Below, piece after piece: positions 1-8,259 of a stretch of 64,000 nucleotides of DNA. The number at the start of each line of letters is the position of its first letter. The first letter of the stretch is position 1. The notes under the pieces were generated by a model, which worked only from the letters and a program-made list of their open reading frames with translations, made no database searches and was not told where the DNA came from. Source of the stretch: Agromyces sp. NDB4Y10 (GTDB lineage Bacteria > Actinomycetota > Actinomycetes > Actinomycetales > Microbacteriaceae). The position numbers and the translations under genes were made by a program. The stretch lies in contig NZ_LQGY01000069.1 in the NCBI RefSeq assembly GCF_001620055.1, forward strand, positions 1 through 64,000, written 5' to 3'.

Positions 1-548
1 GCGGTCGCGGGCTCGGCGCCGTGCACCTCGCCGCGCGACAGCGTGGTGACGCTCGCCGTGTGCCCCGCCATCACCAGCGCGGGCCGTGCCGCCGCGGCGG
101 CGCCGTCGCGTCCGGCGCCGAGCAGCACGTCGAGGCCGCGGCAGGCGCCCATCACGAGCGGCCCGGTCCAGCCGCGCTTGGCGACGAGGTCGTAGGTCCA
201 CACGGAGGCCGCGAGCGGCACGGCCACGGCGAGCGAGGACCGTCCGCCCGTGAGTCCCGCAACGGCGAGGCCCGCGACCGTGAGCGCTCCCGCGACGCCC
301 ACCGCGCCGCGACGGCTGATCCGCCCCGAGGGGATCGGCCGCTCGGGCCGTTCGACCCGGTCGAGCTCGGCGTCGGCCGCGTCGTTCAGCGCCATGCCGC
401 CCCAGTAGAGCAGCACGGATGCCACGGGCAGCCCGAGCCGCGGCACGATCCCCGTGCGGCCGGCCGAGGCCATGCCCGCCGTCGCGTCGCCGACGACCGT
501 GAGGCCGGCGGGCGCGCGCACCAGCTGCAGGAACGAGCGGAGGTCCAC
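1..548 (-). CDS. UbiA-family prenyltransferase, 3' part cut by window edge
   Basis: About 182 residues are visible and the gene runs off the left edge. The start is a GTG one base after the TGA of the upstream inositol-phosphate-synthase-like gene, so the two are translationally close. The N-terminal part carries NDAADAELD (about residues 55-63), the first Asp-rich NDxxDxxxD motif that binds Mg-diphosphate in UbiA enzymes, within hydrophobic membrane segments. UbiA proteins move a polyprenyl group onto an acceptor in the membrane. Together with the polyprenyl synthase and inositol-phosphate-synthase genes it resembles the SCO3242/EboC type of actinobacterial cluster. The acceptor is unknown. 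Confidence 0.8.
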   Translation of the reverse strand, partial: MDLRSFLQLVRAPAGLTVVGDATAGMASAGRTGIVPRLGLPVASVLLYWGGMALNDAADAELDRVERPERPIPSGRISRRGAVGVAGALTVAGLAVAGLTGGRSSLAVAVPLAASVWTYDLVAKRGWTGPLVMGACRGLDVLLGAGRDGAAAAARPALVMAGHTASVTTLSRGEVHGAEPAT

Positions 549-549
549 G

Positions 550-1728
550 TCAGGCCGCCTGCGTCGCGTTCCTCCGCACGGCGGTGCGCAGCGCCCACGA
601 GACGAGCTCGTCGGCCTGGCGCGCGAACGCGTGCACGTCGCTGCCCCACGGGTCCTTGAAGAAGTAGCCGAGTTCGGGGACGGGCCCGACCAGACCGGCC
701 TCGTCGGCGAGCGAGAGCAGGCGCGCGAGGTCGATGACGAGCGGCGCGGCGAGCGTCGAGTCGTAGGCGGTCCAGGTGGTCTGCAGGGTGATGCGCGTGT
801 CGAGGAAGCCCTCGGCGTGCACGTGGTCCCACGCGGTCTTGACGTCGCCGAGGTCGGGGACGTTGTCGATGTGCAGCGGCGTGACCACGTCGTGGCCGAG
901 CAGGTCGTGCAGGCCGCGGTTCTTCGACACGAGCTTGGACTGCACCGCGGCGGGGTCGGCGAGCGTGGCGCCGTCGCCGCCGCCCAGCAGGTTCGCGCCG
1001 GCCCATGAGAGCACGCGCATGCCGCGCGAGGCGAACATGGGCGCGAGCACCGTGCGGAGCAGGGTCTCGCCGGTCTTGCCGTCCTGTCCGGCGACGGGCA
1101 CGCCGGCCTCGGCCGCGGCGTCCTGCAGCGCGGGGATGCCGAGCGAGATCGACGGGGTGAAGCACGCGTAGGGCGACCCCGCCTCGAGCGCGGCGAGCGC
1201 CGACAGGGTGCTGGAGGGCAGCAGGTCGCGGCCCGCCTCGTCGAGCGCGGCGTCGAGTGCGGCGCGGTCGTGGAACTCGGGCCGGTCGGCGGGGAGCGGC
1301 TCGGTGGAGGCGACGTCGATGACGACGACGCGGCGCAGGCCGTGGCGCTCACGGAAGGACCGGATGTCGTCGGCGCGCAGCCCGATCTCGCGCCGCTGGG
1401 AGCCGCGCGCCTCGCGCGGGACCAGCCGGATCTCGCCGTCGATGGCGTCGAGGCGCGCCGCGACCGCCTCGACGGTCGCGGGGGCGATCATGCCGCCGGC
1501 CGCGAGGCGGCGAGCACGCTCGAGCAGCGGGGTCTCGTCGACGTCGTGGCCGCCGACGACGAGGTCGGCGAAGGCGGGCAGTGCGACGTCGTCGAAGTCG
1601 GGGGCGGCGGTGGTGAGGCCGACCGGACGGATCCGCCCCTCGACCAGTGCGGCGAGCCCGATGGCCGCGGTCGTCGCGACGCTGCCGCGCGCGCCGACGA
1701 ACCAGATCCCCGTACGTCCTTCGTTCAT
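550..1728 (-). CDS. myo-inositol-1-phosphate synthase-like protein
   Basis: 392 residues. An N-terminal Rossmann motif (VGARGSV, about 11-17) binds NAD. Family motifs follow: GQDGKTGETLLR (214-225), SWAGANLLGGGDG (241-253) and a KNRGL loop (269-273), all typical of inositol-3-phosphate synthases, which isomerise glucose-6-phosphate to inositol phosphate. ATG at 1728 is chosen because the upstream in-frame extension consists of promoter sequence; -10 and -35 boxes lie at 1796-1824. It sits directly before the UbiA gene and after the polyprenyl synthase on the same strand. The placement beside prenyl-lipid genes suggests a specialised substrate rather than bulk inositol supply; that is inference. 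Confidence 0.85.
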   Translation of the reverse strand: MNEGRTGIWFVGARGSVATTAAIGLAALVEGRIRPVGLTTAAPDFDDVALPAFADLVVGGHDVDETPLLERARRLAAGGMIAPATVEAVAARLDAIDGEIRLVPREARGSQRREIGLRADDIRSFRERHGLRRVVVIDVASTEPLPADRPEFHDRAALDAALDEAGRDLLPSSTLSALAALEAGSPYACFTPSISLGIPALQDAAAEAGVPVAGQDGKTGETLLRTVLAPMFASRGMRVLSWAGANLLGGGDGATLADPAAVQSKLVSKNRGLHDLLGHDVVTPLHIDNVPDLGDVKTAWDHVHAEGFLDTRITLQTTWTAYDSTLAAPLVIDLARLLSLADEAGLVGPVPELGYFFKDPWGSDVHAFARQADELVSWALRTAVRRNATQAA

Positions 1729-1795
1729 CGTCGAACCTCTCCGTTCCCGTCTGCACCGTTGCGCCGAGCCGTGGCGGCCCTGGGCCGCCGGTCCG

Positions 1796-1850
1796 ACGCT
1801 AGCGGAGCTTGCATCCTTGGTCAAACACAAGTTGCGCATGAAGTGCGCAA
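1796..1850 (-). promoter_or_regulatory. promoter and operator of the inositol-phosphate-synthase-like gene
   Basis: On the minus strand TTGACC (1819-1824) and TAGCGT (1796-1801) are separated by 17 bp, a good -35/-10 pair. Upstream lies a perfect 7-bp inverted repeat with a 5-bp spacer, TTGCGCATGAAGTGCGCAA (1832-1850). The -35 box overlaps the block TGCGCAACTTGTGTTTG, which recurs with one mismatch at 5476-5492 before the sugar ABC transporter. A repressor bound there would block RNA polymerase. The regulator is not proven; the ROK protein at 8260 is the nearest candidate. Confidence 0.6.
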
Positions 1851-1873
1851 ACCCGATGTTTCATCATCGAAAG

Positions 1874-2980
1874 TCATGACGACCGGCCCGGGACCGCCCG
1901 CGCGATCACCTGCAGGTAGCCGTGCAGCCCGGCCGGCAGGCGGGCCGACTCGAGCGCCGAGACCGCTGCCGCCGCGTGCTCCACGATCAGGTCGCGGTGC
2001 GCCTCGAGCGCCCCGCACTCGCGGAGGATCACCCGGATCCGCTCGACGCCCGCCTCCGGCAGGTCCGCCCGGCCGACGTCGCGGTCGAGCACGCGGCGGG
2101 CCGCCGGATCCGCCGAGTCGAGCGCGAGCTGCAGCAGGGCGGTCCGCTTGCCGCCGCGCAGATCGGACGACACGGACTTGCCGGTTCGCGCCGGGTCGCC
2201 GAACACGGCCAGCTCGTCGTCCTTCAACTGGTAGGCCACCCCGAGATGACGCCCGTACGCCGACAGCCCGGACAGCACCGCGGCATCCGCCCCGCCCGAG
2301 GCGATCGCCCCCAGCCGCAGCGGCAGGACCACGCTGTACCGCGCCGTCTTGAGCTCGGCCGTGCGGACCGGCCGTGCCTCGTCGACGGGCTGCTGCTCGC
2401 CGCGCACGTCGAGCCACTCCCCCGCGATGGTGTCGTCGAGCGCGTCCAGCAGCTCGAGCGTGAGATCCGAACGGATGCCGGGCGCCAGCGCCGCGCCCGC
2501 GAGCGCCCGCACGCTCGCCCCGATCGCGAGGTCCCCCGCGAGCAGCCCCGCCGCCGACGCCTGCCGTTCGGCGATCCCCGGGGCATCGCCGTCGGCCGCC
2601 CGCGTGGCCCGCACCGTGCCGACCACGTTCGGCCGGCCGTGGCGGCGATCGTCGCCGTCGATGAGGTCATCGTGGATGCAGAGCCCGAGGTGCAGCAGCT
2701 GCACCGCACTGCCGAGGGCGTCGCAGACCGCCTCGGACGTGCCGCCGAGGCCGAGGTACGCGGCGCACGCGAGCCGGGCCCGCAGGTGCTTGCCGCCGCC
2801 CTGCACGGCGACGGCCGCGACGAGCTCGCCCGCCTCGGCACCCGCCGGCGTGGCGCGCAGGCGGCGCCAGGTGGCGGAGACCGATGCCGGCACGCGCCCC
2901 ACGGCGCGCTCGACGAGGTCGCCCAGCGCCGGTGCCTCGGCGTCCGCGATGTCGCTGCGCTCACGCTGCCCGAGCGGCAT
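1874..2980 (-). CDS. polyprenyl diphosphate synthase (GGPP-synthase type)
   Basis: 368 residues. It condenses isopentenyl diphosphate with allylic diphosphates to make a linear prenyl diphosphate. GGKHLR (62-67), the first Asp-rich motif HDDLIDGDD (103-111) and a second motif KDDELAVFGD are present, with the GKSVSSDLRGGKRT region after it. ATG at 2980 is preferred over an in-frame start at 3007 because GAGAGGAGG lies about six bases upstream. It is the first gene of the minus-strand group with the inositol-phosphate-synthase-like and UbiA genes and probably makes the UbiA substrate. Product chain length cannot be read from sequence by eye. Confidence 0.88.
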   Translation of the reverse strand: MPLGQRERSDIADAEAPALGDLVERAVGRVPASVSATWRRLRATPAGAEAGELVAAVAVQGGGKHLRARLACAAYLGLGGTSEAVCDALGSAVQLLHLGLCIHDDLIDGDDRRHGRPNVVGTVRATRAADGDAPGIAERQASAAGLLAGDLAIGASVRALAGAALAPGIRSDLTLELLDALDDTIAGEWLDVRGEQQPVDEARPVRTAELKTARYSVVLPLRLGAIASGGADAAVLSGLSAYGRHLGVAYQLKDDELAVFGDPARTGKSVSSDLRGGKRTALLQLALDSADPAARRVLDRDVGRADLPEAGVERIRVILRECGALEAHRDLIVEHAAAAVSALESARLPAGLHGYLQVIARAVPGRSS

Positions 2981-3037
2981 GCGAGCCTCCTCTCCCCGGC
3001 GCCCCATCGCGCCGGTCCGAGCGTCGGCGGGTCCGGA

Positions 3038-4231
3038 TCAGCCTTCGCCGCCGACGACCTCCACCCACGCGCCGTCGCCCTCCGAGCTGCGCTCGACCGC
3101 GTCGAGGACGCGCTGCACGTGCAGCCCGTCGGCGAAGGACGGGCTCGGCGACTGCCCGGCGGCGATCGCATCGACGAAGTCCTTGGCCTGGTTGGCGAAG
3201 CCGTGCTCGTAGCCGAGCATGTGACCGGCGGGCCACCACGCCGAGACCCAGGGGTGCTCCGGCTCGGTGACGATGATCTTGCGGAAGCCCTGCTCGCCGG
3301 CCGCGTCGGTGGCGTCGTAGAACTCGAGCGCGTTGAGGTCCTCGAGGTCGAACGCGATCGCGCCGGTCGACCCGGACACCTCGACCCGAAGCGCGTTCTT
3401 GCGCCCGGTGGCCATGCGCGACGCCTCGAAGGTGCCGAGCGCACCCGAGTCGAAGCGGCCGCGGAAGAAGGCCACGTCGTCGACGGTCACCTCGCCGTAC
3501 TCGGCCGCGGGCGCACCGGACGACGCCGCGGCGATCGCGCCCGACGAGGATCCGCCGATCGGACGCTGGCGCACGAAGGTCTCGAGCACGCCCGAGACCC
3601 GGCCGAGCTGGAGGCCCGTCATGTACTCGGCGAGGTCGACCGCGTGCGCGCCGATGTCGCCGAGCGCGCCGGAGCCCGCCCGGTCCTTCTGCAGGCGCCA
3701 GGTCATGGGGCTCGCCGGGTCGATCAGCCAGTCCTGCAGGTACGACGCGCGGACGTGCCGCACCTCGCCGATCCGCCCGTCGGCGATGAGGCGCCGGGCG
3801 AACGCCGTCGCGGGCACGCGACGGTAGGTGAAGCCGAGCATCGAGCGGATGCCGCGCTCGGCGGCCGCTTCGGCGACCCGGGTCATGCCCTCGGCCTCGG
3901 CGGACGAGTTGGCGAGGGGCTTCTCGCAGAGCACGTGCTTGCCCGCCTCGAGGGCGGCGATCGCGATCTCCGCGTGACTGTCGCCGGGGGTGACGATGTC
4001 GACGACGTCGATGTCGTCGCGCTCGACGACCTCGCGCCAGTCCGTCGACGATTCGCGCCATCCCCACTTCTCGGCCGCGGCCTCCACGCTCTGCGGGTTG
4101 CGACCGACGAGGACGTCCATCGAGGGCTGGACGGGGAGGTCGAAGAATCTCGGGGCGACGCGCCATCCCTGCGAGTGGGCGGCTCCCATGAAGCCGTTGC
4201 CCACCATCGCGACGCGGAGCAGTTCACGCAT
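3038..4231 (-). CDS. Gfo/Idh/MocA-family NAD(P)-dependent oxidoreductase
   Basis: 397 residues. The N-terminus VAMVGNGFMGAAH is a Rossmann NAD(P)-binding start, and CEKPLANS near residue 100 is the family EKP motif, whose lysine takes part in catalysis. Family members oxidise sugars, inositols or sugar derivatives. The gene lies immediately downstream of the substrate-binding lipoprotein on the same strand, separated by a strong hairpin at 4263-4292. It therefore probably acts on the sugar or polyol imported by the adjacent transporter; inositol or a hexose derivative is possible but not shown. Confidence 0.85.
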   Translation of the reverse strand: MRELLRVAMVGNGFMGAAHSQGWRVAPRFFDLPVQPSMDVLVGRNPQSVEAAAEKWGWRESSTDWREVVERDDIDVVDIVTPGDSHAEIAIAALEAGKHVLCEKPLANSSAEAEGMTRVAEAAAERGIRSMLGFTYRRVPATAFARRLIADGRIGEVRHVRASYLQDWLIDPASPMTWRLQKDRAGSGALGDIGAHAVDLAEYMTGLQLGRVSGVLETFVRQRPIGGSSSGAIAAASSGAPAAEYGEVTVDDVAFFRGRFDSGALGTFEASRMATGRKNALRVEVSGSTGAIAFDLEDLNALEFYDATDAAGEQGFRKIIVTEPEHPWVSAWWPAGHMLGYEHGFANQAKDFVDAIAAGQSPSPSFADGLHVQRVLDAVERSSEGDGAWVEVVGGEG

Positions 4232-4262
4232 GCGGATCGAAGCCGCCTTTCAGGTGTAGGGA

Positions 4263-4292
4263 AGGCTGGGCGCCCTGCCGGGCGCCCAGCCT
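4263..4292 (-). terminator. intercistronic hairpin between binding protein and dehydrogenase
   Basis: A perfect 13-bp inverted repeat (4263-4275 with 4280-4292) with a TGCC loop lies just after the stop of the substrate-binding protein. There is no T-run. In ABC operons such hairpins usually protect the binding-protein mRNA or reduce read-through, so that the binding protein outnumbers downstream products. The same architecture is seen at 51217-51265. Confidence 0.65.
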
Positions 4293-4302
4293 GTGGATCG
4301 GG

Positions 4303-5349
4303 TCAGGACTCGAATGCGAAGTCGATGTAGTCGTCGACGTTGTCCTTCGTGACGACCGGCGCGTCGAGCACGATGCGGTAGGGAACGCTCGGCGTGTACA
4401 GGTCGCCCATGGTCTTCGACTGCGCGATGAGGCGCGCCAGCGCGATGCCGTCGGCGGCCTGCGTCGACGGGTAGATCACGGTGGCCTCGAGGACCGAGTC
4501 GCCGGACTCGATCGCGCGCATGGCGTTCGCGCTGCCCGCACCGCCGACCATGAAGAACTCGTCACGTCCGGCGGCGTCGATCGCCGCGAGGACGCCGACG
4601 CCCTGGTCATCGTCGTGGTTCCAAATCGCGTCGATCTGCGGAGCGGCCGAGAGCAGCTGCGAGGTGACCGCCTCGCCGCCCTGGATGGTGAAGTCCGCTG
4701 CGACGCGGTTGTTCACCTCGAGGCCGCACTCGGAGAGCGCGTCGGCGAAGCCGCGCGAGCGGTCCTGCGTCAGCGGCAGCGAGTCGATGCCCGCGATCTC
4801 GGCGACCACGGCGTCGGGCTGGTCGCCCAGGCGCTCGCAGATGTAGCTGCCGGCCGAGACGCCCATGCCGTAGTTGTCGCCGAGGATCGTGGCGCGCGCG
4901 GCGGCGGGCGACGAGAACTCGCGGTCGACGTTGATGACCGGGATGCCGGCCTCCATGGCCTTGGTCGCGGCCTCGGTGAGCGCGGCGCCGTCGGTGGGCA
5001 GCAGCACGATCGCGTCGACGCCCTCGTTGACGAACGTCTCGACCTGGCTGATCTGGAGGTTGGCGTCGTTCGTGCCCTCGGCGACGCGCAGCTCGACGTC
5101 GGGGTAGCTCTCGGCGGCGGCGATCGCGGCCGAGTTGATGGCACCCAGCCAGCCGTGGTCGGCGGCGGGACCCGAGAAGCCGATGACGACCGTGTCGCCT
5201 GCCTCCGCGTTCTGCTCGGCCGAGCCCTTGTTCTCCACGACGGCGGACTCCGAGCCGCCGGCGGTGCAGCCGGCCAGCAGACCGGCGACGGCGAGCGAGG
5301 CGCCCGCCATGACCAGGGTGCGGGCGCGGGAAGTGCGCGTGACACTCAT
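4303..5349 (-). CDS. sugar ABC transporter substrate-binding lipoprotein
   Basis: 348 residues. A signal peptide ends in the lipobox LAGC (around residue 28), so the mature protein is lipid-anchored outside the membrane. The body (VVIGFSGPAADHGWL, VDAIVLLPTDGAALTEA, IPVINVDRE) is a type I periplasmic-binding fold like ribose-binding proteins. ATG at 5349 is preceded by AGAGGA. The gene is divergent from the ATPase/permease genes, sharing a 260-bp control region, so the transporter is split between the two strands. The ligand is probably a monosaccharide or polyol; identity is not determinable. Confidence 0.88.
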   Translation of the reverse strand: MSVTRTSRARTLVMAGASLAVAGLLAGCTAGGSESAVVENKGSAEQNAEAGDTVVIGFSGPAADHGWLGAINSAAIAAAESYPDVELRVAEGTNDANLQISQVETFVNEGVDAIVLLPTDGAALTEAATKAMEAGIPVINVDREFSSPAAARATILGDNYGMGVSAGSYICERLGDQPDAVVAEIAGIDSLPLTQDRSRGFADALSECGLEVNNRVAADFTIQGGEAVTSQLLSAAPQIDAIWNHDDDQGVGVLAAIDAAGRDEFFMVGGAGSANAMRAIESGDSVLEATVIYPSTQAADGIALARLIAQSKTMGDLYTPSVPYRIVLDAPVVTKDNVDDYIDFAFES

Positions 5350-5475
5350 TGTTGTTGTCCTCTCATTGGATGTGACGCATCGCCGCCAGATGGACCCCAT
5401 CCGCCGGGGGTGTGTCGCACCCACGAACCGAGTCCACGCTGACGTGCGGCGAGCGTAACAGAAGATCGCGGCTCG

Positions 5476-5497
5476 TGCGCAACTTATGTTTGGACAT
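5476..5497. promoter_or_regulatory. putative operator shared with the inositol-phosphate-synthase promoter
   Basis: TGCGCAACTTATGTTTG (5476-5492) matches the minus strand at the 1819-1839 promoter in 16 of 17 positions. It lies in the divergent region between the binding protein (start 5349) and the ATPase (start 5612). The AT-rich run stands out from the surrounding 70% G+C. I infer a common repressor or activator site; no footprint evidence exists. Confidence 0.5.
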
Positions 5498-5577
5498 CGG
5501 CAAAAGTGCCATCGGGCTCCGGATGGCGCCGTGCCCCTCGAACACGGGCCAGACGCGTCATCCGAAGCCCTCAGGGC

Positions 5578-5605
5578 TTGCGCCATCGCGAGTTGCAGTT
5601 ATGCT
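5578..5605 (+). promoter_or_regulatory. promoter of the sugar ABC ATPase, giving a leaderless mRNA
   Basis: TTGCGC (5578-5583), a 16-bp spacer and TATGCT (5600-5605) precede the GTG start at 5612 by six bases. Transcription would begin at or next to the start codon, so no ribosome-binding site is needed, and none is visible. Confidence 0.55.
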
Positions 5606-5611
5606 GTGCGA

Positions 5612-7132
5612 GTGATCAAAGACGACCATTCTCCGGCATTACTCCGCATGAGCGGCATCTCGAAGGCCTTCTCGGGCGTTCAGGCGCTCAATGGCGTCGA
5701 CCTCGAGATCGTCGCCGGCGAGGTGCACTGCATCCTCGGCCAGAACGGCGCGGGCAAGTCCACGCTGATCAAGACGCTCGCCGGCGTGCACGCCCCCGAT
5801 TCCGGAACCATCGTCTGGAACGGCGAGGAGGTGGCGCTCTCCTCCCCGCAGGACGCCATCGACCTCGGCATCGCGACGATGTACCAGGAGCTCGACGTCG
5901 TCGACGGGCTCACCGTCGCCGAGAACATCTTCCTCGGCCACGAGCTCGCCGTCGGCGGGTTCACCCGGTCCGGCGAGGCCAACGCGCGCGCACGCCGACT
6001 GCTCGAGCGCCTCGGCCACGGCACCCTCCCGCCCACGCGCGAGGTGGGATCGCTGAGCGCGGCGAACAAGCAGATCGTGAGCATGGCCCGCGCCCTGTCC
6101 CACGACACGAAGCTCATCATCATGGACGAGCCCTCCGCGGTGCTCGACAGCGAGGAGGTCAAGAACCTCTTCCGCGTCGTGCGCGAGCTCACCACCGCCG
6201 GGATCGCCGTCGTCTACATCACCCACCGCCTCGAGGAGATCCGCGAGATCGGCGACCGCATCTCGGTGCTGAAGGACGGACGGAGCACGGCGAACGGACT
6301 CCCCGTCGGCGACACCCCCACGTCCGAGCTCATCCGCCTCATGACGGGACGGTCGGTGGCCAACGTCTTCCCGCCCGCCGTCCCCGTCCCCGGCGATGCC
6401 GAGGTCCTCCTCGACGTGCGCGACCTCGGGCTCGACGGCGTCTTCGAGGACGTGAGCTTCACGGTCCGGGCCGGTGAGATCGTCGGGCTCGCCGGCCTCG
6501 TGGGCTCCGGCCGCTCCGAGATCCTGGAGACCGTCTACGGCGCGCGGCGTGCCACCTCCGGCACGGTCCGCGTGAAGGGCCGCCAGCTCCGTCGCGGTTC
6601 CGTCCGCGACGCCGTGCGCTCGGGCATCGGGCTCTCACCCGAGGAACGCAAGAGCCAGGGCCTGCTGCTCGACGAGCCCATCTACCAGAACGTGACGCTC
6701 TCGTCGTTCGCCCGATACGCCCGCGGCGGGTTCGTCAACGAGAAGGCGGAGCGACGCGTGGCGACCGAGCAGATCTCGGCGCTGCAACTCCGGCCCGCCG
6801 ATCCGGACCGTCCCGCCCGGACCCTCTCGGGCGGCAACCAGCAGAAGATCCTGCTGGCCCGCTGGCTCGTCAACCGCACTTCCGTGCTGCTGCTCGACGA
6901 GCCGACCCGCGGCGTCGACGTCGGGGCGCGCGCCGAGATCTACGCGCTCATCCGCCGGCTCGCGGCGAACGGCGACGCGGTCGTCATCGTCTCGAGCGAG
7001 ATCGAGGAGGTGCTCGGCCTCGCCGACACCGTGCTCGTCATCGCCGATGGGCGGGTGCTCAGCACCGTGCAGGCAGATCAGATCGACGAGCACCGCGTGC
7101 TCGACCTCATCATGGAAGGAACCGCCGCGTGA
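5612..7132 (+). CDS. sugar ABC transporter ATP-binding protein (two ABC domains, RbsA type)
   Basis: 506 residues with two ABC modules. Module 1 has Walker A GQNGAGKST and Walker B LIIMDEPSAVLD. Module 2 has a degenerate Walker A (GLVGSGRSE), signature LSGGNQQ and Walker B LLLDEPTRGVDVG, the usual pattern of ribose/galactose/inositol importers in which the second site is inactive. GTG at 5612 is used because a -10 box ends six bases before it and translation from the more distal in-frame codons would start in promoter DNA; ATG 5648 is an alternative. Its stop overlaps the permease start (GTGA). Confidence 0.9.
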   Translation: MIKDDHSPALLRMSGISKAFSGVQALNGVDLEIVAGEVHCILGQNGAGKSTLIKTLAGVHAPDSGTIVWNGEEVALSSPQDAIDLGIATMYQELDVVDGLTVAENIFLGHELAVGGFTRSGEANARARRLLERLGHGTLPPTREVGSLSAANKQIVSMARALSHDTKLIIMDEPSAVLDSEEVKNLFRVVRELTTAGIAVVYITHRLEEIREIGDRISVLKDGRSTANGLPVGDTPTSELIRLMTGRSVANVFPPAVPVPGDAEVLLDVRDLGLDGVFEDVSFTVRAGEIVGLAGLVGSGRSEILETVYGARRATSGTVRVKGRQLRRGSVRDAVRSGIGLSPEERKSQGLLLDEPIYQNVTLSSFARYARGGFVNEKAERRVATEQISALQLRPADPDRPARTLSGGNQQKILLARWLVNRTSVLLLDEPTRGVDVGARAEIYALIRRLAANGDAVVIVSSEIEEVLGLADTVLVIADGRVLSTVQADQIDEHRVLDLIMEGTAA

Positions 7133-8178
7133 GCGAGCAGCAGACCATCACCCCCGCCGAGCCCGCCCCCGCGAGCGAGACGGCCGCCCCCGCGTCGCGC
7201 CGCTTCGACGCACGCGCCCTCCTCAGCGGCTCCGTCGGCCGCAACCTCGGCCTCATCCTCGCCCTCGCCGCGCTCTTCGCGGTGGGCGCGATCACGGCCG
7301 GCGACCGCTTCACCGCGATCGACAACATCCTCGTCATCCTGCGGCTCGCCTCGATCATCGGGGTCATCTCGATCGGCATGACGTTCGTCATCATCGGCGG
7401 CGGCATCGACCTGTCGGTGGGCTCGGTCATGGGGCTCGCCTCGGTCGTGGCCACCCTCTCGGCCGTGCAGGCCGCGGCGGAGAGCTCGACCTGGGTCGTG
7501 ATGGTCTTCGTCGCCCTCGCCGTCGGCCTGGCCGCGGGCTTCATCAACGGCTTCGTCATCGCGTACGGCAAGGTCGTGGCGTTCATGGCGACCCTCGCGA
7601 TGCTCGTCGCCGCGCGCGGTCTCGCCGAGATCCTCGCCAACCGCCAGACCCAGGTCGTGCGCGTGCCGGAGTTCCAGCAGTTCATGAACCTCGACCTGCT
7701 CGGCATCGACATGCTCATCTGGATCTTCATCCTCGTCGCCGGCGCCGGCTGGATCCTGCTGAACCGCACGACCTTCGGCCGCCGCACCGTCGCGGTCGGC
7801 GGCAACCGCGAGGCGGCGCGTCTCGCCGGTGTCGCGGTCCGGCGCCACACCATGTACCTCTATGCGCTCGCGGGGCTCACCGCCGGCATCGCGGCCATCA
7901 TGATCCTCGGCCGCACCACCGCGGGCACGTCGACGCACGGCACGCTCTACGAGCTCGACGCGATCGCCGCGGTCGTCGTCGGCGGCACGCTCCTCGCGGG
8001 TGGCCGGGGCACGATCACCGGCACGGTGTTCGGCGTGCTCATCTTCGCGACGCTCACCAACGTGTTCACGCAGAACAACCTCTCCACCTCGGTCCAGGCG
8101 GTGGCGAAGGGCGTGATCATCGTGGTGGCGGTGCTGCTCCAGCAGCGCTTCTCGGGCCAGAACACGCGATCGCACTAG
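7129..8178 (+). CDS. sugar ABC transporter permease (RbsC type)
   Basis: 349 residues, largely hydrophobic with about eight to ten membrane segments. The segments ISIGMTFVIIGGGIDLSVGS and VVVGGTLLAGGRGTITGTVFG are hallmark permease sequences of the ribose/monosaccharide class. GTG at 7129 overlaps the ATPase stop by four bases, so the two are translationally coupled. With the ATPase and the divergent lipoprotein it completes one importer. Confidence 0.9.
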   Translation: MSEQQTITPAEPAPASETAAPASRRFDARALLSGSVGRNLGLILALAALFAVGAITAGDRFTAIDNILVILRLASIIGVISIGMTFVIIGGGIDLSVGSVMGLASVVATLSAVQAAAESSTWVVMVFVALAVGLAAGFINGFVIAYGKVVAFMATLAMLVAARGLAEILANRQTQVVRVPEFQQFMNLDLLGIDMLIWIFILVAGAGWILLNRTTFGRRTVAVGGNREAARLAGVAVRRHTMYLYALAGLTAGIAAIMILGRTTAGTSTHGTLYELDAIAAVVVGGTLLAGGRGTITGTVFGVLIFATLTNVFTQNNLSTSVQAVAKGVIIVVAVLLQQRFSGQNTRSH

Positions 8179-8181
8179 ACC

Positions 8182-8198
8182 GGGCCCGGAGGGGCCCC
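8182..8198 (+). terminator. short G+C hairpin after the permease
   Basis: GGGCCC and GGGGCCCC can pair across a short loop three bases after the permease stop. No T-run follows. It may only weaken read-through into the regulator gene. Confidence 0.3.
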
Positions 8199-8259
8199 GA
8201 CCCGGCAATCGCATGCGAAGTCATGGGAGTTCCGCCACCGCATATGGGAGAATCGGCAT

